DNA of 64,000 bases from Arthrobacter sp. OV608 (GCA_900110595.1 FOEZ01000002.1:372001-436000); one strand, 5' to 3'; shown: positions 42,500 through 51,721, counted from the stretch's first letter. Notes: generated by a model from the letters alone, not told the origin. Numbers and translations are program-made.

Positions 42500-43585
42500 T
42501 TAGAGCCCGGAGTATGAGTGCAGTCCGTTGAAGAACTGGTTCACGATGGTGAAGTTGAAAATCACGCACAGGTAGCCAACGATCGAGAGCCAGGCGGCAC
42601 GTGTTCCGGTCCAGCCGCGGGTTGCGCGGGCGTGGAGGTAGCCGGCGTAAACCACCCAGATCACAAAGGTCCAGACTTCCTTGGTGTCCCAGCCCCAGAA
42701 CCTGCCCCAGGCCTTTTCCGCCCAGATGGCACCGAACATGAGGGTGAACGTCCAGCCGATGAAGGCAATGGCGTTGATCCGGTAGGACAGGTTTTCCAGG
42801 CTCAGCGCGGACGGTACCAGGCGCATGAAGCCGAGCTTGTCCGCGCCGCCGGCGGCAACGGTTTTTTGCCGGTGGGACTGGACCAGTTGCAGGGCGGACA
42901 TAGCGAACGTCAGGGTGAACAGCGCGGAGGAAAGCACTGCGATGGACACGTGGATGATCAGCCAGTAGCTCTGCAGGGCGGGAACCAGGTGGCCCACCGG
43001 GGTCCAGTACGCCACGGAGGCGGCCACCAGCATGATGATGCCCAGGCCCACCACGAAAGTGCCCAGGAAGCGCAGGTCGCGGCGGATCAGTACCAGCAGG
43101 AATACCGCGATGGCCACGAAGGCGCCGGTGGTGAGGAATTCGTACATATTGCCCCACGGCACGCGTCCGGCTCCGAGGGCGCGGGTCAGCACGCCGGCTC
43201 CGTGGATCACTGCGCCCAGGACGGTCAGGGCCACGGCCACCCGCGCGGGGGCGCGGCGTTCGGCGGCGTACCGCATGTCGCCGTCGGCAGTCATGACTCC
43301 CCCGCCTCCTGTTCCGGCTGGCCGTGCAGTGGACGACGACGGCCGCTCAGTCCTGCCCGCCGGCCCGGCCAGGTGGGACTCGCTGCGGGCCGCCGCGCCT
43401 GCGGCAACCGGCACCTTGGCGGACTCGTCAGCCTGCGCAGCTTTGAGGTCGATCGCGCGCAGGGCCTTGCTGCTCTTCGCAAGGTCCCATGCGAAGGCGA
43501 TGAAGGCTACCGTGTACGTGCCGGCCGCCAGCAGCATAAAGAGCTCGCTGTACTGGCCCATGGTTTCGTTGATTCCGAACGGCAT
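42500..43585 (-). CDS. ccsB: Cytochrome c biogenesis protein CcsB/ResC
   Basis: A 361-residue multi-pass membrane protein of the system II heme-export and cytochrome c synthase complex. Near the C-terminus WGRFWGWDTKEVWTFVIW is the Trp-rich heme-handling (WWD-type) motif. Conserved His residues flank it. A hydrophilic loop of about 70 residues after the first membrane segment is longer than in Bacillus. The start overlaps the resB stop (TAATG). It is the last gene of the operon. Confidence 0.92.
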   Translation of the reverse strand: MPFGINETMGQYSELFMLLAAGTYTVAFIAFAWDLAKSSKALRAIDLKAAQADESAKVPVAAGAAARSESHLAGPAGRTERPSSSTARPAGTGGGGVMTADGDMRYAAERRAPARVAVALTVLGAVIHGAGVLTRALGAGRVPWGNMYEFLTTGAFVAIAVFLLVLIRRDLRFLGTFVVGLGIIMLVAASVAYWTPVGHLVPALQSYWLIIHVSIAVLSSALFTLTFAMSALQLVQSHRQKTVAAGGADKLGFMRLVPSALSLENLSYRINAIAFIGWTFTLMFGAIWAEKAWGRFWGWDTKEVWTFVIWVVYAGYLHARATRGWTGTRAAWLSIVGYLCVIFNFTIVNQFFNGLHSYSGL

Positions 43586-45360
43586 TACTGGTCCTTTTCG
43601 GGCCCGGAGGGGCCGGCTGGGGTGCGTGGAGCTGAAGTTGTGGCGGCGCCTGGGCCATTATCGGGGCTGCTGCTGGGAGTTTGCTGTGATTTTGCGGGGT
43701 CAGCGTCTGCGGCCAGCTGCCATTCCGCGGAGAGCAGCTTGCGTACGGCGTCCGCTTCGCCCGCGAGCCGGTGGTCCTCGCCGCGGGCCAGGAGCCCGTA
43801 TTCCACCATGGTGCGGCCGTCTTCGTGGGTGCCGGTGCGGACCCAGACGCGGCGGCGGTTGACGTACAGGGACAGGATCAGGCCGGCCACCGCCAGGAGC
43901 GCGAAGATCAGCGCGTAGAGCTGGCCGGGGTTGTGGTGGATGTCCACGCCGATGTAGCGCTTCACGCCGTCAAAACTGATGGTGCCCTTGCCGTCCGGAA
44001 GCGTGTAGCTGGTGCCGGGAGCCAGTTTGATGCCGCCGGCAGCGAGGTTCCGGGCATTCAGCGGGGTGAGGTTCCTGACGTCGATTTCGAAGACGTTCTG
44101 CGGCGCGCCGTCGTCCAGGCCAAGGTCACCGTAAAAGGAGTTCAGCGTCAGCTGCGGGTTGAACAATCCGGGGTCTCCGCTGTAGGAAACGCCCTCATTC
44201 GAAACGAACGCCGTGGGCAGGAAGAAGCCCTGGAATCCCAACTGGTCAGGCTTCGCGTCAGGGACCTTGATCACCACGGAGGAGTAGTAGTTGTCCCCCT
44301 GCAGCTTGCCCACTACCGGGCCCTGCATGGCAACGTTTCCCTCGCCGTCCCTGACGGTCACCATGGGGGCGTAGCCGTTGCCCGTGAGGTAGATGCTGGT
44401 GCCGCCCAGGGTGACGGGATCGTTGACTTTCAGGATTTCCTTCTGCGCCGGGGCGTCCGGATTTTCCTTGGTGGTCACGGACGCGGAGAAGTCGATGGGC
44501 TGGCCGATTTTGCCCCGGGATTCGCGGTCAAAAGTGATGTCGAACTTGTCCAGCTGCAGGGAGTAGGGCTGGAGCTGGCTGGACTGGAAATTGGTGCCGG
44601 GCGTGAACTGGTCGTAGCCCACCAGGGTGTTCACGAACGTATCGCCCTCCACCAGGATGCGCTGCCCGCTATAGCCGAACAGTCCGCCGATGGCCACGGA
44701 CACCAGCACCCCGATCAGCGAGGTGTGGAACACCAGGTTTCCGACTTCCTTCGCGAAGCCGCGCTCCGCGCCCAGGGAGGGGCGTTCGCCGCCGGCGTCC
44801 CGGACCTCCACGCGGTAGCCGCGATTTTTTAGCACCCCGGCGGCACTGGTGATGGCCTCCGATGCCGGGATCCCGGCGTCGGCCGGAATGACAAGGGTGC
44901 CGTACTCAGGAAGGCGCGAGAGCCGCTTGGGGGTGCGCGGCGGCTGGGAGCGCATGGCCTTGTAGTGGGCGATGGCGCGCGGCACCACGCAGCCGATCAG
45001 GGAGATGAACAGGAGCAGGTAGATAGCCGAAAACCAGGCCGAGGAGTAGACGTCGTACAGCTGAAGGGTGTCCAGCAGCTTGCCGTAGTCCGGATTGTCC
45101 TTGATGTACTGGGTTACCACTGAAGGGTTCGCCGGCCGCTGCGGGAACAGGGAGCCCGGCACCGCCGCGACGGCGAGGAGCAGCAGCAGGAACAGTGCTG
45201 TGCGCATGCTGGTCAGCTGGGTCCAGGCCCAGCGGAGCATCCCCACCGGCCCCAATGCCGGCAGCGCGGCGTCGGCCTTGGCCTCGGCGACCTTGTCGCC
45301 ACGCTCTTTGCCGCCGGCCAGGGTGGAGGACTTCTTTTTTACGTTCACACGCTCGCTCAT
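43585..45360 (-). CDS. resB: Cytochrome c biogenesis protein ResB
   Basis: A 591-residue membrane partner of CcsB. There are three N-terminal membrane segments (LLLLLAVAAVPGSLFPQRP; YLLLFISLIGCVVPRAIAHY; TSLIGVLVSVAIGGLFGYSG), a large extracytoplasmic domain (about residues 235-475) and a final membrane segment (ALIFALLAVAGLILSLYVNRRR). The length is typical of actinobacterial ResB. Its ATG abuts the ccdA stop. Confidence 0.92.
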   Translation of the reverse strand: MSERVNVKKKSSTLAGGKERGDKVAEAKADAALPALGPVGMLRWAWTQLTSMRTALFLLLLLAVAAVPGSLFPQRPANPSVVTQYIKDNPDYGKLLDTLQLYDVYSSAWFSAIYLLLFISLIGCVVPRAIAHYKAMRSQPPRTPKRLSRLPEYGTLVIPADAGIPASEAITSAAGVLKNRGYRVEVRDAGGERPSLGAERGFAKEVGNLVFHTSLIGVLVSVAIGGLFGYSGQRILVEGDTFVNTLVGYDQFTPGTNFQSSQLQPYSLQLDKFDITFDRESRGKIGQPIDFSASVTTKENPDAPAQKEILKVNDPVTLGGTSIYLTGNGYAPMVTVRDGEGNVAMQGPVVGKLQGDNYYSSVVIKVPDAKPDQLGFQGFFLPTAFVSNEGVSYSGDPGLFNPQLTLNSFYGDLGLDDGAPQNVFEIDVRNLTPLNARNLAAGGIKLAPGTSYTLPDGKGTISFDGVKRYIGVDIHHNPGQLYALIFALLAVAGLILSLYVNRRRVWVRTGTHEDGRTMVEYGLLARGEDHRLAGEADAVRKLLSAEWQLAADADPAKSQQTPSSSPDNGPGAATTSAPRTPAGPSGPEKDQ

Positions 45361-46115
45361 CAGATCGGCAACTTCACATCAGTTTGGAACCAGTACTGCA
45401 GCCCGGTCACCCAGGTACCCCAGACGCCACTGGCCATCAGGAGTCCCAGGAGCACCAGGATGCCGCCCCCGGTCCGCTGGATAGCCAGCCGGTGCTTGCG
45501 GAAGAAGGCCATCACTCCCATTCCCCGGCGCAGCGCCAGGGCGATCAGCAGGAACGGGATGCCCAGCCCCAGGCTATAGACGAAGGCGAGGAAGGCGCCC
45601 TTCGCGGCGGACGAACCGCCGGACAGGCTCAACAGCTGGACGGCTGAGTAGGTGGGTCCGATGCAGGGAGCCCAGCCCAGCCCGAACGTCAGGCCCAGCA
45701 GCGGCGCGCCCCACAGCCCGGCCGGTGGCTTGGCGTGGATTTTGGCGTCCCGCTGCAGCCAACTGAAGCCGCCCATAAACACCACACCCATGACGATCAC
45801 CAGGATGCCCAGGAGTTGGGTGATCCAGGCGTTCTGCGAGCCGGTAATAAGGGTGCCCAGCTGACCGAACGCGCCTCCCAGGAGGACGAAGATCACGGAG
45901 AATCCGAGCACGAACAGGCCGATGCCCGCCAGCATCCGGCCGCGTTTCTGCTTCTGCAGGTCCACCCCGGACAACCCCGTGACGTAGCCCAGGTAGCCGG
46001 GCACCAGCGGCAGAACGCAGGGAGACAGGAAGGAGACCAGTCCGGCCAGCAGCGCCACCGGGATGGCAAGCAGGAGCGAGCCGCTGAGGATGGCTTCGGC
46101 GAAGGGGCTGTTCAT
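45360..46115 (-). CDS. ccdA: Thiol-disulfide transporter CcdA
   Basis: A 251-residue six-helix membrane protein that passes reducing equivalents from cytoplasmic thioredoxin to the outside for heme attachment. The two redox cysteines lie in SPCVLPLVPGYLGYV (about residue 32) and LGWAPCIGPTYSA (about 143). It follows the TlpA-like gene by 2 bp. Confidence 0.93.
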   Translation of the reverse strand: MNSPFAEAILSGSLLLAIPVALLAGLVSFLSPCVLPLVPGYLGYVTGLSGVDLQKQKRGRMLAGIGLFVLGFSVIFVLLGGAFGQLGTLITGSQNAWITQLLGILVIVMGVVFMGGFSWLQRDAKIHAKPPAGLWGAPLLGLTFGLGWAPCIGPTYSAVQLLSLSGGSSAAKGAFLAFVYSLGLGIPFLLIALALRRGMGVMAFFRKHRLAIQRTGGGILVLLGLLMASGVWGTWVTGLQYWFQTDVKLPI

Positions 46116-46117
46116 GG

Positions 46118-46744
46118 TTACCCGGCCACGGCGGCAGCGATGAGGGTCTTCAGTGTGCCCTTTTGGATTTCACCCAGGACACGCGAAGCCACGCGCCCCT
46201 GTTTGTCCAGGACCAGCGTGGTGGGGACTGCTCCCGGGGGAACCAGGCCGGAGACGGCCAGCAGGACGCCGCCGTCCTTGTCGTCGAAGCTGGGGTAGGT
46301 CAGGTTGAAGGACTTTTCGAACGCTTCAGCGGTGGGCTTTTCGTCCCGCAGGTTGACGCCGAAGAACTGCACGCCCTGGGGCTTGAACTCTTGGTGAAGC
46401 TCTTCGAGGATGGGTGCTTCCACCCGGCACGGGGCACAGGCAGCGAACCAGAAGTTCAGGACCGTTACCTTGCCCTGGAAGTCTGCCGGCGCCACGGTGG
46501 TCCCGTCGAACAATGTCCCGTTGACCTGCACGGGGGATTTGCGGTCCGCCGCGGCGAACTCCGTGACGGAACCATCGCCGGCCACGTAGTTCTTGTTGTC
46601 CCCGGCCCGGGCCTGCTCGGCGAGGGCGTCCTGCTGGGCACAGGCCGAGAGGCCCAGGGTGAGGGCGGTCAGGGCGAGGCCGCCGGCGGCAAGGACGCTG
46701 CGGCGGGAGGCCAACGGCGCGGCCCTATTGATGCTGTCAGTCAC
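46118..46744 (-). CDS. TlpA/ResA-like thioredoxin lipoprotein
   Basis: A 208-residue thiol-disulfide reductase for apocytochrome c. The GTG at 46744 has GGAG at correct spacing. The N-terminus has twin arginine-like ASRRSVLAAGG and a lipobox LSAC, so the protein is probably exported and lipid-anchored. The active site is FAACAPCRVEAP (CxxC). FFGVNLRDEKPTAEAF is the extra element of the TlpA group. Confidence 0.9.
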   Translation of the reverse strand: MTDSINRAAPLASRRSVLAAGGLALTALTLGLSACAQQDALAEQARAGDNKNYVAGDGSVTEFAAADRKSPVQVNGTLFDGTTVAPADFQGKVTVLNFWFAACAPCRVEAPILEELHQEFKPQGVQFFGVNLRDEKPTAEAFEKSFNLTYPSFDDKDGGVLLAVSGLVPPGAVPTTLVLDKQGRVASRVLGEIQKGTLKTLIAAAVAG

Positions 46745-46746
46745 TA

Positions 46747-47427
46747 CTAGGCTCCAGGGGTGCTGGCTGCACCGGGAAGAAGGGATGCCGCTGGTTCGCT
46801 GTACGTGACGCGGACAAGGGCGCCGTCGTCGTCGAACACCAGCGACGTGATGGAGGTCAGGGTGCACTCGCGCTTGCGCGGGTCATGCCACAGGGGCTTG
46901 CCTTCAGCGCTGAGCCGGGTGGCCCAGATGGGGAGCTGGTGGCTGACCATGATGGCTTCGGGCCCGTCGGTTCCGAAGTCTCCGTTGGCCAGTTCGATGG
47001 CGCGCAGGCGCGCCTCCTGCACGGCGGCCATGACCCGCGCTGCCTGCTGCTTATACGGCTCGCCCCACGAAGGTCGCAGGGGGTTAACCAGCCGCGGCCA
47101 GTGCTTGGGCCGGCGCAGTTCTGCCTTGGTGACCTTCATGCCCTCGAAGTAGTTCTCCGCTTCGATGATCCGCTCGTCTGTGTGGATCTGCAGCTGCAGC
47201 GCTTCCGACGTCGGCCGGGCAGTTTCCTGCGCGCGGTCCAGCGGCGAGGCGGCCAGGTAAGTGATGCGGGCACCGCCGGCAGCACGCTGCCGGAAATGAT
47301 CAGCGAGCATGCGCGCCATCTCCTGCCCCAGCTCGGAGAGGTGGAATTTGGGCAGCCTGCCATACAGGATGCCGTCGGGATTGTGTACCTCGCCATGGCG
47401 GAGCAGATGGACAGTGGCTTGGGGCAT
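46747..47427 (-). CDS. Histidine-phosphatase family protein
   Basis: A 226-residue phosphoglycerate-mutase-like phosphatase. LLRHGEVHNP is the RHG motif with the phospho-accepting His, ASPLDRAQETA carries the second Arg, and MVSHQLPI the second His. The gene leads the cytochrome c maturation operon, three bases before the tlpA-like start, an arrangement frequent in actinobacteria. The substrate is unknown. Confidence 0.87.
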   Translation of the reverse strand: MPQATVHLLRHGEVHNPDGILYGRLPKFHLSELGQEMARMLADHFRQRAAGGARITYLAASPLDRAQETARPTSEALQLQIHTDERIIEAENYFEGMKVTKAELRRPKHWPRLVNPLRPSWGEPYKQQAARVMAAVQEARLRAIELANGDFGTDGPEAIMVSHQLPIWATRLSAEGKPLWHDPRKRECTLTSITSLVFDDDGALVRVTYSEPAASLLPGAASTPGA

Positions 47428-47572
47428 GTTTACCAGTTTCTCAAAGATGGCGTGCTATCCGAAATCTTCACCCGTTCTTTCTACAAAGAGTAGAACTGAA
47501 GTTTATGAAGAAATGTTCCGCGAGCGGGAACAAAAGATGCAAATGCATGTTTATAGTAGATGCAGCAGTTAG

Positions 47573-47599
47573 TTGAGGCTTCAACTTATGAAGCTTCAA
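47573..47599. promoter_or_regulatory. Tandem TTGAAGCTTCAA-type palindromes before yceI
   Basis: TTGAGGCTTCAA (47573-47584) and TGAAGCTTCA (47589-47598) are two palindromes of one type, centred about 15 bp apart. They resemble operators of MarR-family repressors. No marR gene lies in the window; the identity of the regulator is inferred. Confidence 0.5.
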
Positions 47600-47642
47600 C
47601 GGCACGACCCTCAACAGGCAAGCACACACAAGGAGCATCATC

Positions 47643-48191
47643 ATGGCACTTCCCGCAGACGTCACCACCGGCACCTGGACCCTCGACAACTCCCACAGCG
47701 AGATCGGCTTCACCGTCCGCCACGCAGGCATCAGCAAGGTCCGCGGCCAGTTCACGGAAGCCGCCGCCACCCTGGACCTTCCCGGTGACGTTGCCGACGC
47801 CAAGATCAGCGCCACCATCAACACCGCCAGCTTCGATTCCGGAGACGCCAACCGCGACGGCCACGTCAAGGGCGAAGACTTCTTCGACGTGGAGAAGTTC
47901 CCTGAAATCTCCTTCGTCTCCAACGGCCTGGTAGCCAAGGGCAACAGCTACGAACTGACCGGCGACCTCACCATCAAGGGTGTCACCCGCCCCGTCACCC
48001 TCGAGACCGAGTTCAATGGCGTGGCCGTTGACCCCTTCGGCAACACCCGCGCCGGCGTATCGGCCGAGACCACCATCAGCCGCAAGGACTTCGGCCTGAC
48101 TTGGAACGCTGTCCTCGAGACCGGCGGCGTCCTGGTCAGCGACAAGGTTGCCATCAACCTCGAACTCGCCTTCATCGCTCCCGCAGCCTAA
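47643..48191 (+). CDS. YceI-family lipocalin-like protein
   Basis: A 182-residue beta-barrel protein without signal peptide. It opens GTWTLDNSHSEIGFTVRHAGISKVRG, the family signature, and has DFFDVEKFPEISFVSN and LTIKGVTRPVTLE. YceI proteins bind polyisoprenoid-like ligands. AAGGAG precedes the ATG. It is monocistronic, with a terminator after it and a palindromic operator before it. Confidence 0.92.
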   Translation: MALPADVTTGTWTLDNSHSEIGFTVRHAGISKVRGQFTEAAATLDLPGDVADAKISATINTASFDSGDANRDGHVKGEDFFDVEKFPEISFVSNGLVAKGNSYELTGDLTIKGVTRPVTLETEFNGVAVDPFGNTRAGVSAETTISRKDFGLTWNAVLETGGVLVSDKVAINLELAFIAPAA

Positions 48192-48238
48192 TTCTTCAAC
48201 GGTCAGGTTTCTTCACTTGAAGAACCCGGACTGAACGA

Positions 48239-48275
48239 AAAACCCCGGCACCGGCTTCGGCCAGTGCCGGGGTTT
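48239..48275 (+). terminator. Rho-independent terminator after yceI
   Basis: AAACCCCGGCAC pairs with GTGCCGGGGTTT across a 12-nt loop, followed by CCGTTTT. Confidence 0.85.
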
Positions 48276-48328
48276 CCGTTTTAAGTCGTGCCGCCCTTTG
48301 TCCCGCCCTGCGCCGTGAAGCCGGAACT

Positions 48329-48357
48329 CGTTGCGCAGGGACAGTCCCTGCGCAACG
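48329..48357. repeat. Short perfect palindrome
   Basis: 13-bp perfect arms CGTTGCGCAGGGA and TCCCTGCGCAACG with a 3-nt loop. It lies in the upstream region of the decayed membrane gene. It may be a further terminator or a small mobile palindrome. Confidence 0.7.
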
Positions 48358-48430
48358 AACCGTGAAGTCACAGCGCTCACGGGCCCGCCGCAGGGCTAAT
48401 AAAACCCGGGGCGCGGCTACAGTGAGGGCA

Positions 48431-48751
48431 ATGAGCAACTTTGAGGATGCCAGGCCCCGCACCGGTTTCGCCGCGATGTTCTCGGTGGCCGGCCTTCCCA
48501 CCGAACTCAAGGTCTCCTTCTGGATCTGGTTCGTGGGCGGCGTCCTCGGCCTGCTCGGCGGACTGCTCGGCGTGCTGGCCTCACTGACCCTCTTTGCCTT
48601 GTTGCAGCGGTCCTGCTGTGGCTGCCCCGGTCACAGGCGTGGTTCGCCGCTGCAGGCAGCAGGAGCGGCGACAGCTGAGCGGCGGGACGGGCCACCGCAT
48701 TTCCAGCACGTGAACCCGCGGATCGGCGGGCGGAATACCTCCTTCGAATGA
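48431..48751 (+). pseudogene. Decayed small membrane protein, internally deleted and frameshifted
   Basis: The frame from ATG 48431 begins SNFEDARPRTGF and one membrane segment (VSFWIWFVGGVLGLLGGLLG). From about 48600 it turns into Cys/Arg-rich sequence unlike protein. In the alternative frame from 48601, VAAVLLWLPRSQAWFAAAGS runs to a stop at 48678. This matches the style of the C-terminus of the next gene (AIVLLYLPASAPYF). The middle membrane segments are absent. I read this as an internal deletion plus frameshift of a paralogue. A small real protein of 106 residues is the alternative. Confidence 0.55.
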
Positions 48752-48861
48752 CCCCCAAGCGGCTGGTCCGGGGGTACGGTGGACTTAAGCCATGCTGGGG
48801 GTAGGGCGCAGGACCGAATCCCGGCAGCCCACCAGGATCCCGACATGCAAAAGGACAGCTC

Positions 48862-49653
48862 ATGAGTAATCCTCCCGTCCCGCCTCCCGTGCCCAACGAA
48901 CCCGAGCAGGGCAACCAGCAGCCGCGCTACGGTGAAAACGCACCGCAATACGGCCAGCAGTCCGGCCAGAACCCGCCCCAGTTCGGGCAAAACGCACCGC
49001 AGTACGGGCAGTCCGGCGCACCGCAGTATGGGCAAAACGCACCCCAATACGGGCAGAACGCGCCGCAGTATGGCCAGAACCCGCCGCAGGCGCCGGGCTA
49101 CGGACAGCAGCCGTATGGCCAGCAGCCCTACGGCCAGTCCCCGTACGCCCAGTACCCCTCCGAGCAGCCGCAGGCCACGGGGAGCACCGGCGTGCCGCAG
49201 CTGGTCAATATTTCCTTCTGGCTGCTGATCGCCTCCGCGGCGATTTTCGTCATCGCAATGCTTACCGGCCTCACCCAGCTGGATGACCCGATGTTCCGCC
49301 AGACCTTCGAGCAGCAGGTGGAAGGCACCGGAGCCGGGGTCACCTACGAGGACATCAAGGGTGTTATCGCCGGCACGCTGGTGGTATTCGCCATCATCGG
49401 CGCCGGCCTGTACCTGCTGGTGGCGTTCTTCATCCGGAAGGGCAAGAACTGGGCGCGCATCCTGGGCACAGTGTTCGCCGCACTGTCCATCTTCGGCCTG
49501 TTCGGCGTTCCTACGCTGGGCACCTTGGGCACCCTCCTGGGGATCGCCGCCATCGTCCTGCTGTACCTGCCGGCATCTGCTCCGTACTTCCGGAAGCAGC
49601 AGCCCTTTGCCAACCCTTACGGCGGCGGCCTGGGCAACCCCTACGGCCGGTAG
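48862..49653 (+). CDS. Gln/Tyr/Pro-rich membrane protein
   Basis: A 263-residue protein. Residues 1-110 are low complexity, with repeats of QYGQNAPQ and QQPYGQ. Four membrane segments follow (for example VNISFWLLIASAAIFVIAML; VVFAIIGAGLYLLVAFFI; ILGTVFAALSIFGLFGV; LGIAAIVLLYLPAS). This architecture is common in actinobacteria and has no established role. The repeat-coding DNA at about 48940-49150 is itself repetitive. Confidence 0.8.
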   Translation: MSNPPVPPPVPNEPEQGNQQPRYGENAPQYGQQSGQNPPQFGQNAPQYGQSGAPQYGQNAPQYGQNAPQYGQNPPQAPGYGQQPYGQQPYGQSPYAQYPSEQPQATGSTGVPQLVNISFWLLIASAAIFVIAMLTGLTQLDDPMFRQTFEQQVEGTGAGVTYEDIKGVIAGTLVVFAIIGAGLYLLVAFFIRKGKNWARILGTVFAALSIFGLFGVPTLGTLGTLLGIAAIVLLYLPASAPYFRKQQPFANPYGGGLGNPYGR

Positions 49654-49704
49654 GCAAGCGCTTTTCCACACCTGCGGGCGTGGGTCCCGGAACTGCCGGA
49701 GAAA

Positions 49705-50442
49705 TCAGGCAGTCTGCCCCGGGGCCTGCGCCCGTTGTGCGTGGTAGGCCAGGATCTGCAGTTCGGTGGCCATGTCCACCTTGCGGAGATTGACCCCTTC
49801 CGGCACCTGGAGCATCACGGGGGCAAAGCTCAGGATGCTGTGCACCCCCGCAGCCACCACCCGGTCGCAGACGTCCTGGGCCACTGCGGCCGGCAGTGCC
49901 AGCACCACCATGTTGGCCCCTGTCCGGCGCAGGACGGTCTCCATGTCCGCCACGTCGCTGACCCGAAGCCAGCCCACTTCGTTGCCCACCACCATCTGGT
50001 CGGCGTCAAAAATAGCCACCACGTCGAAGCCCCTGGATTCGAAGCCGCCGTACCGGGCAAGGGCCTTGCCGAGGTTGCCGGCGCCAACGATTGCGACCTT
50101 CCAGTCATGGGTCAGCCCCAGGGCCGCCGCGATGTGCCGGCTCAGGTACTGGACTTCGTAACCCACGCCCCGGGTACCGTAGGAGCCCACGTGGGACAGG
50201 TCCTTGCGCAATGTCGCGGAGCTGACGCCGGAGGCTTCGGCGAGGGATTCAGAGGAGACCCGCTCCACCCCCTCAGCCAGCAGGGTATTCAGGGCGCGCA
50301 GATAAAGCGTCAGCCGGGCCACCGCAGCGGGCGGAATCTGTTTAGCCGGCGTGCCCGTGGTGTCCGGGAGATCCGGGACAGCCTGGGGGGTTGAATCCAG
50401 CGAAGCCACCAGCCCCTCCCTCGCATCGCGTTGTGACTCCAC
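49705..50442 (-). CDS. rex: Redox-sensing transcriptional repressor Rex
   Basis: A 245-residue NADH/NAD-sensing repressor. The winged-helix part has RVSSESLAEASGVSSATLRKDLSHVG and GTRGVGYEV, and the Rossmann part has VAIVGAGNLGKALARYGGF. AGVHSILSFAPVMLQVPEGV and MATELQILAYH complete the family pattern. The GTG at 50442 gives an N-terminal extension of about 40 residues relative to the core, so a later start is possible. It normally represses respiratory and fermentative genes at low NADH. I did not find a convincing operator inside the window. Confidence 0.93.
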   Translation of the reverse strand: MESQRDAREGLVASLDSTPQAVPDLPDTTGTPAKQIPPAAVARLTLYLRALNTLLAEGVERVSSESLAEASGVSSATLRKDLSHVGSYGTRGVGYEVQYLSRHIAAALGLTHDWKVAIVGAGNLGKALARYGGFESRGFDVVAIFDADQMVVGNEVGWLRVSDVADMETVLRRTGANMVVLALPAAVAQDVCDRVVAAGVHSILSFAPVMLQVPEGVNLRKVDMATELQILAYHAQRAQAPGQTA

Positions 50443-50523
50443 TCTAGAGCCCTTCCGCCGAAGCCAACAAAGCAGGGAGCAACAAAGCAGGAAGCCACGA
50501 TACTCGCGCCATAACCTGCTCCC

Positions 50524-50778
50524 CTACTGTGCCATGGCCCGCTGGAGGACGCGTTCCAGCCGGATCTCGTCGATCTTCCAGAAATCGCGCTGCACACCGT
50601 CCACCAGCACCACCGGGATCTCCTCGGCGTACCGCTCCCGCAGGTCCGGCTGGTTGTCCACCAACTCTTCGGTCCACTCAAGACCCAATGAGGCCGTAAC
50701 CCGCCCCACGGCGTCGCGCGCTTCCTCGCACAGGTGGCAGTCAGCTTTGGTGATCAGGACGACGCGGGGTGTAGCCAT
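50524..50778 (-). CDS. Glutaredoxin-like protein
   Basis: An 84-residue thioredoxin-fold protein with the redox motif ADCHLCEEA (CxxC) and cis-Pro in EIPVVLVDG. This is the actinobacterial DUF836/glutaredoxin-like group. It lies 80 bp upstream of rex in the same direction. Confidence 0.85.
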   Translation of the reverse strand: MATPRVVLITKADCHLCEEARDAVGRVTASLGLEWTEELVDNQPDLRERYAEEIPVVLVDGVQRDFWKIDEIRLERVLQRAMAQ

Positions 50779-50855
50779 GGCTTAACCGTATCCCCGTTCA
50801 TGGTGCCAGGGGGCGCCGACGCCGTCCTGCCAGCCGATTGACTAGACTCGACTCC

Positions 50856-51674
50856 ATGCCCGAGGAGAAGTACGTCGCCGTAGTCACCAAGCCGGTTGCT
50901 GCGCCGCAGCCCGGCGAGGCGGCGTTCTTCGATGTGGACAACACCCTTATGCGCGGTGCCAGCCTGTTTCACGTGGCCCGGAAGATGCACCAGCGCGGGG
51001 CCTTCACCCTTACCCAGGCAGCCGGCTTCGCCTGGAAGCAGTTCAAGTTTGTGGCCCGCGGCGAAAACATGGACGACGTCCACGCGGTCCGCGATTCCGC
51101 CCTCACCCTGGCCGCGGGCATTACCGTGGATGACATCAAGGCGCTGGGCGAGGAAGTCTACGACGAGATGATCGTCTCCAGGATCTGGCCCGGCGCCAAG
51201 GCACTCGCCGAGCAGCACCTGCGGGTGGGGCGGCGCGTGTGGCTGGTGACGGCCACCCCAATCGAGGTGGCAACCGTGATCTCCACCCGGCTGGGACTCA
51301 CCGGAGCGCTGGGCACCGTGGGTGAAGTGTCCGAAGGCATGTACACCGGACGGCTGGTGGGAGACATCCTGCACGGCTCCGCCAAGGCCGTGGCAGTCCA
51401 GGAGCTCGCCGATGCCGAGGAGCTGGACCTGAAGCGGTGCTGGGCCTACAGCGACTCCTACAACGACATCCCTTTGCTGACCCTCGTGGGCCACCCTGTG
51501 GCCATCAATCCGGACGCCCGCCTGCGCCGCCACGCCCGCGACCACAACTGGCCCGTTTACGACTTCCGCGCAGGCCGGCGGGCGGCAACCCTCGGCCTCA
51601 AGGCCGCCACGGTGTGCGGCGCCGTCTACGGACTCTGGAAAGGCTTCGCCCGGATCCGCGGGCCGCGCATCTAG
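50856..51674 (+). CDS. HAD-IB family phosphatase (SerB-like)
   Basis: A 272-residue HAD hydrolase. FFDVDNTLM is motif I with the Asp nucleophile, LVTATP motif II, and YSDSYNDIPLL motif IV. A helical cap lies between I and II. I chose ATG 50856; TTG 50838 is the in-frame alternative. A TAGACT element 13 bp before the ATG and no clear ribosome site suggest a leaderless or near-leaderless transcript. The C-terminal GLKAATVCGAVYGLWKGF may touch the membrane. Confidence 0.85.
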   Translation: MPEEKYVAVVTKPVAAPQPGEAAFFDVDNTLMRGASLFHVARKMHQRGAFTLTQAAGFAWKQFKFVARGENMDDVHAVRDSALTLAAGITVDDIKALGEEVYDEMIVSRIWPGAKALAEQHLRVGRRVWLVTATPIEVATVISTRLGLTGALGTVGEVSEGMYTGRLVGDILHGSAKAVAVQELADAEELDLKRCWAYSDSYNDIPLLTLVGHPVAINPDARLRRHARDHNWPVYDFRAGRRAATLGLKAATVCGAVYGLWKGFARIRGPRI

Positions 51675-51685
51675 CCAGGGAAACA

Positions 51686-51721
51686 GAAATGCCCGCCACC
51701 TCGGAAGGCGGCGGGCATTTC
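51686..51721. terminator. Bidirectional terminator
   Basis: GAAATGCCCGCC pairs with GGCGGGCATTTC across a 12-nt loop, between the convergent HAD phosphatase and bS22 genes. Confidence 0.8.
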
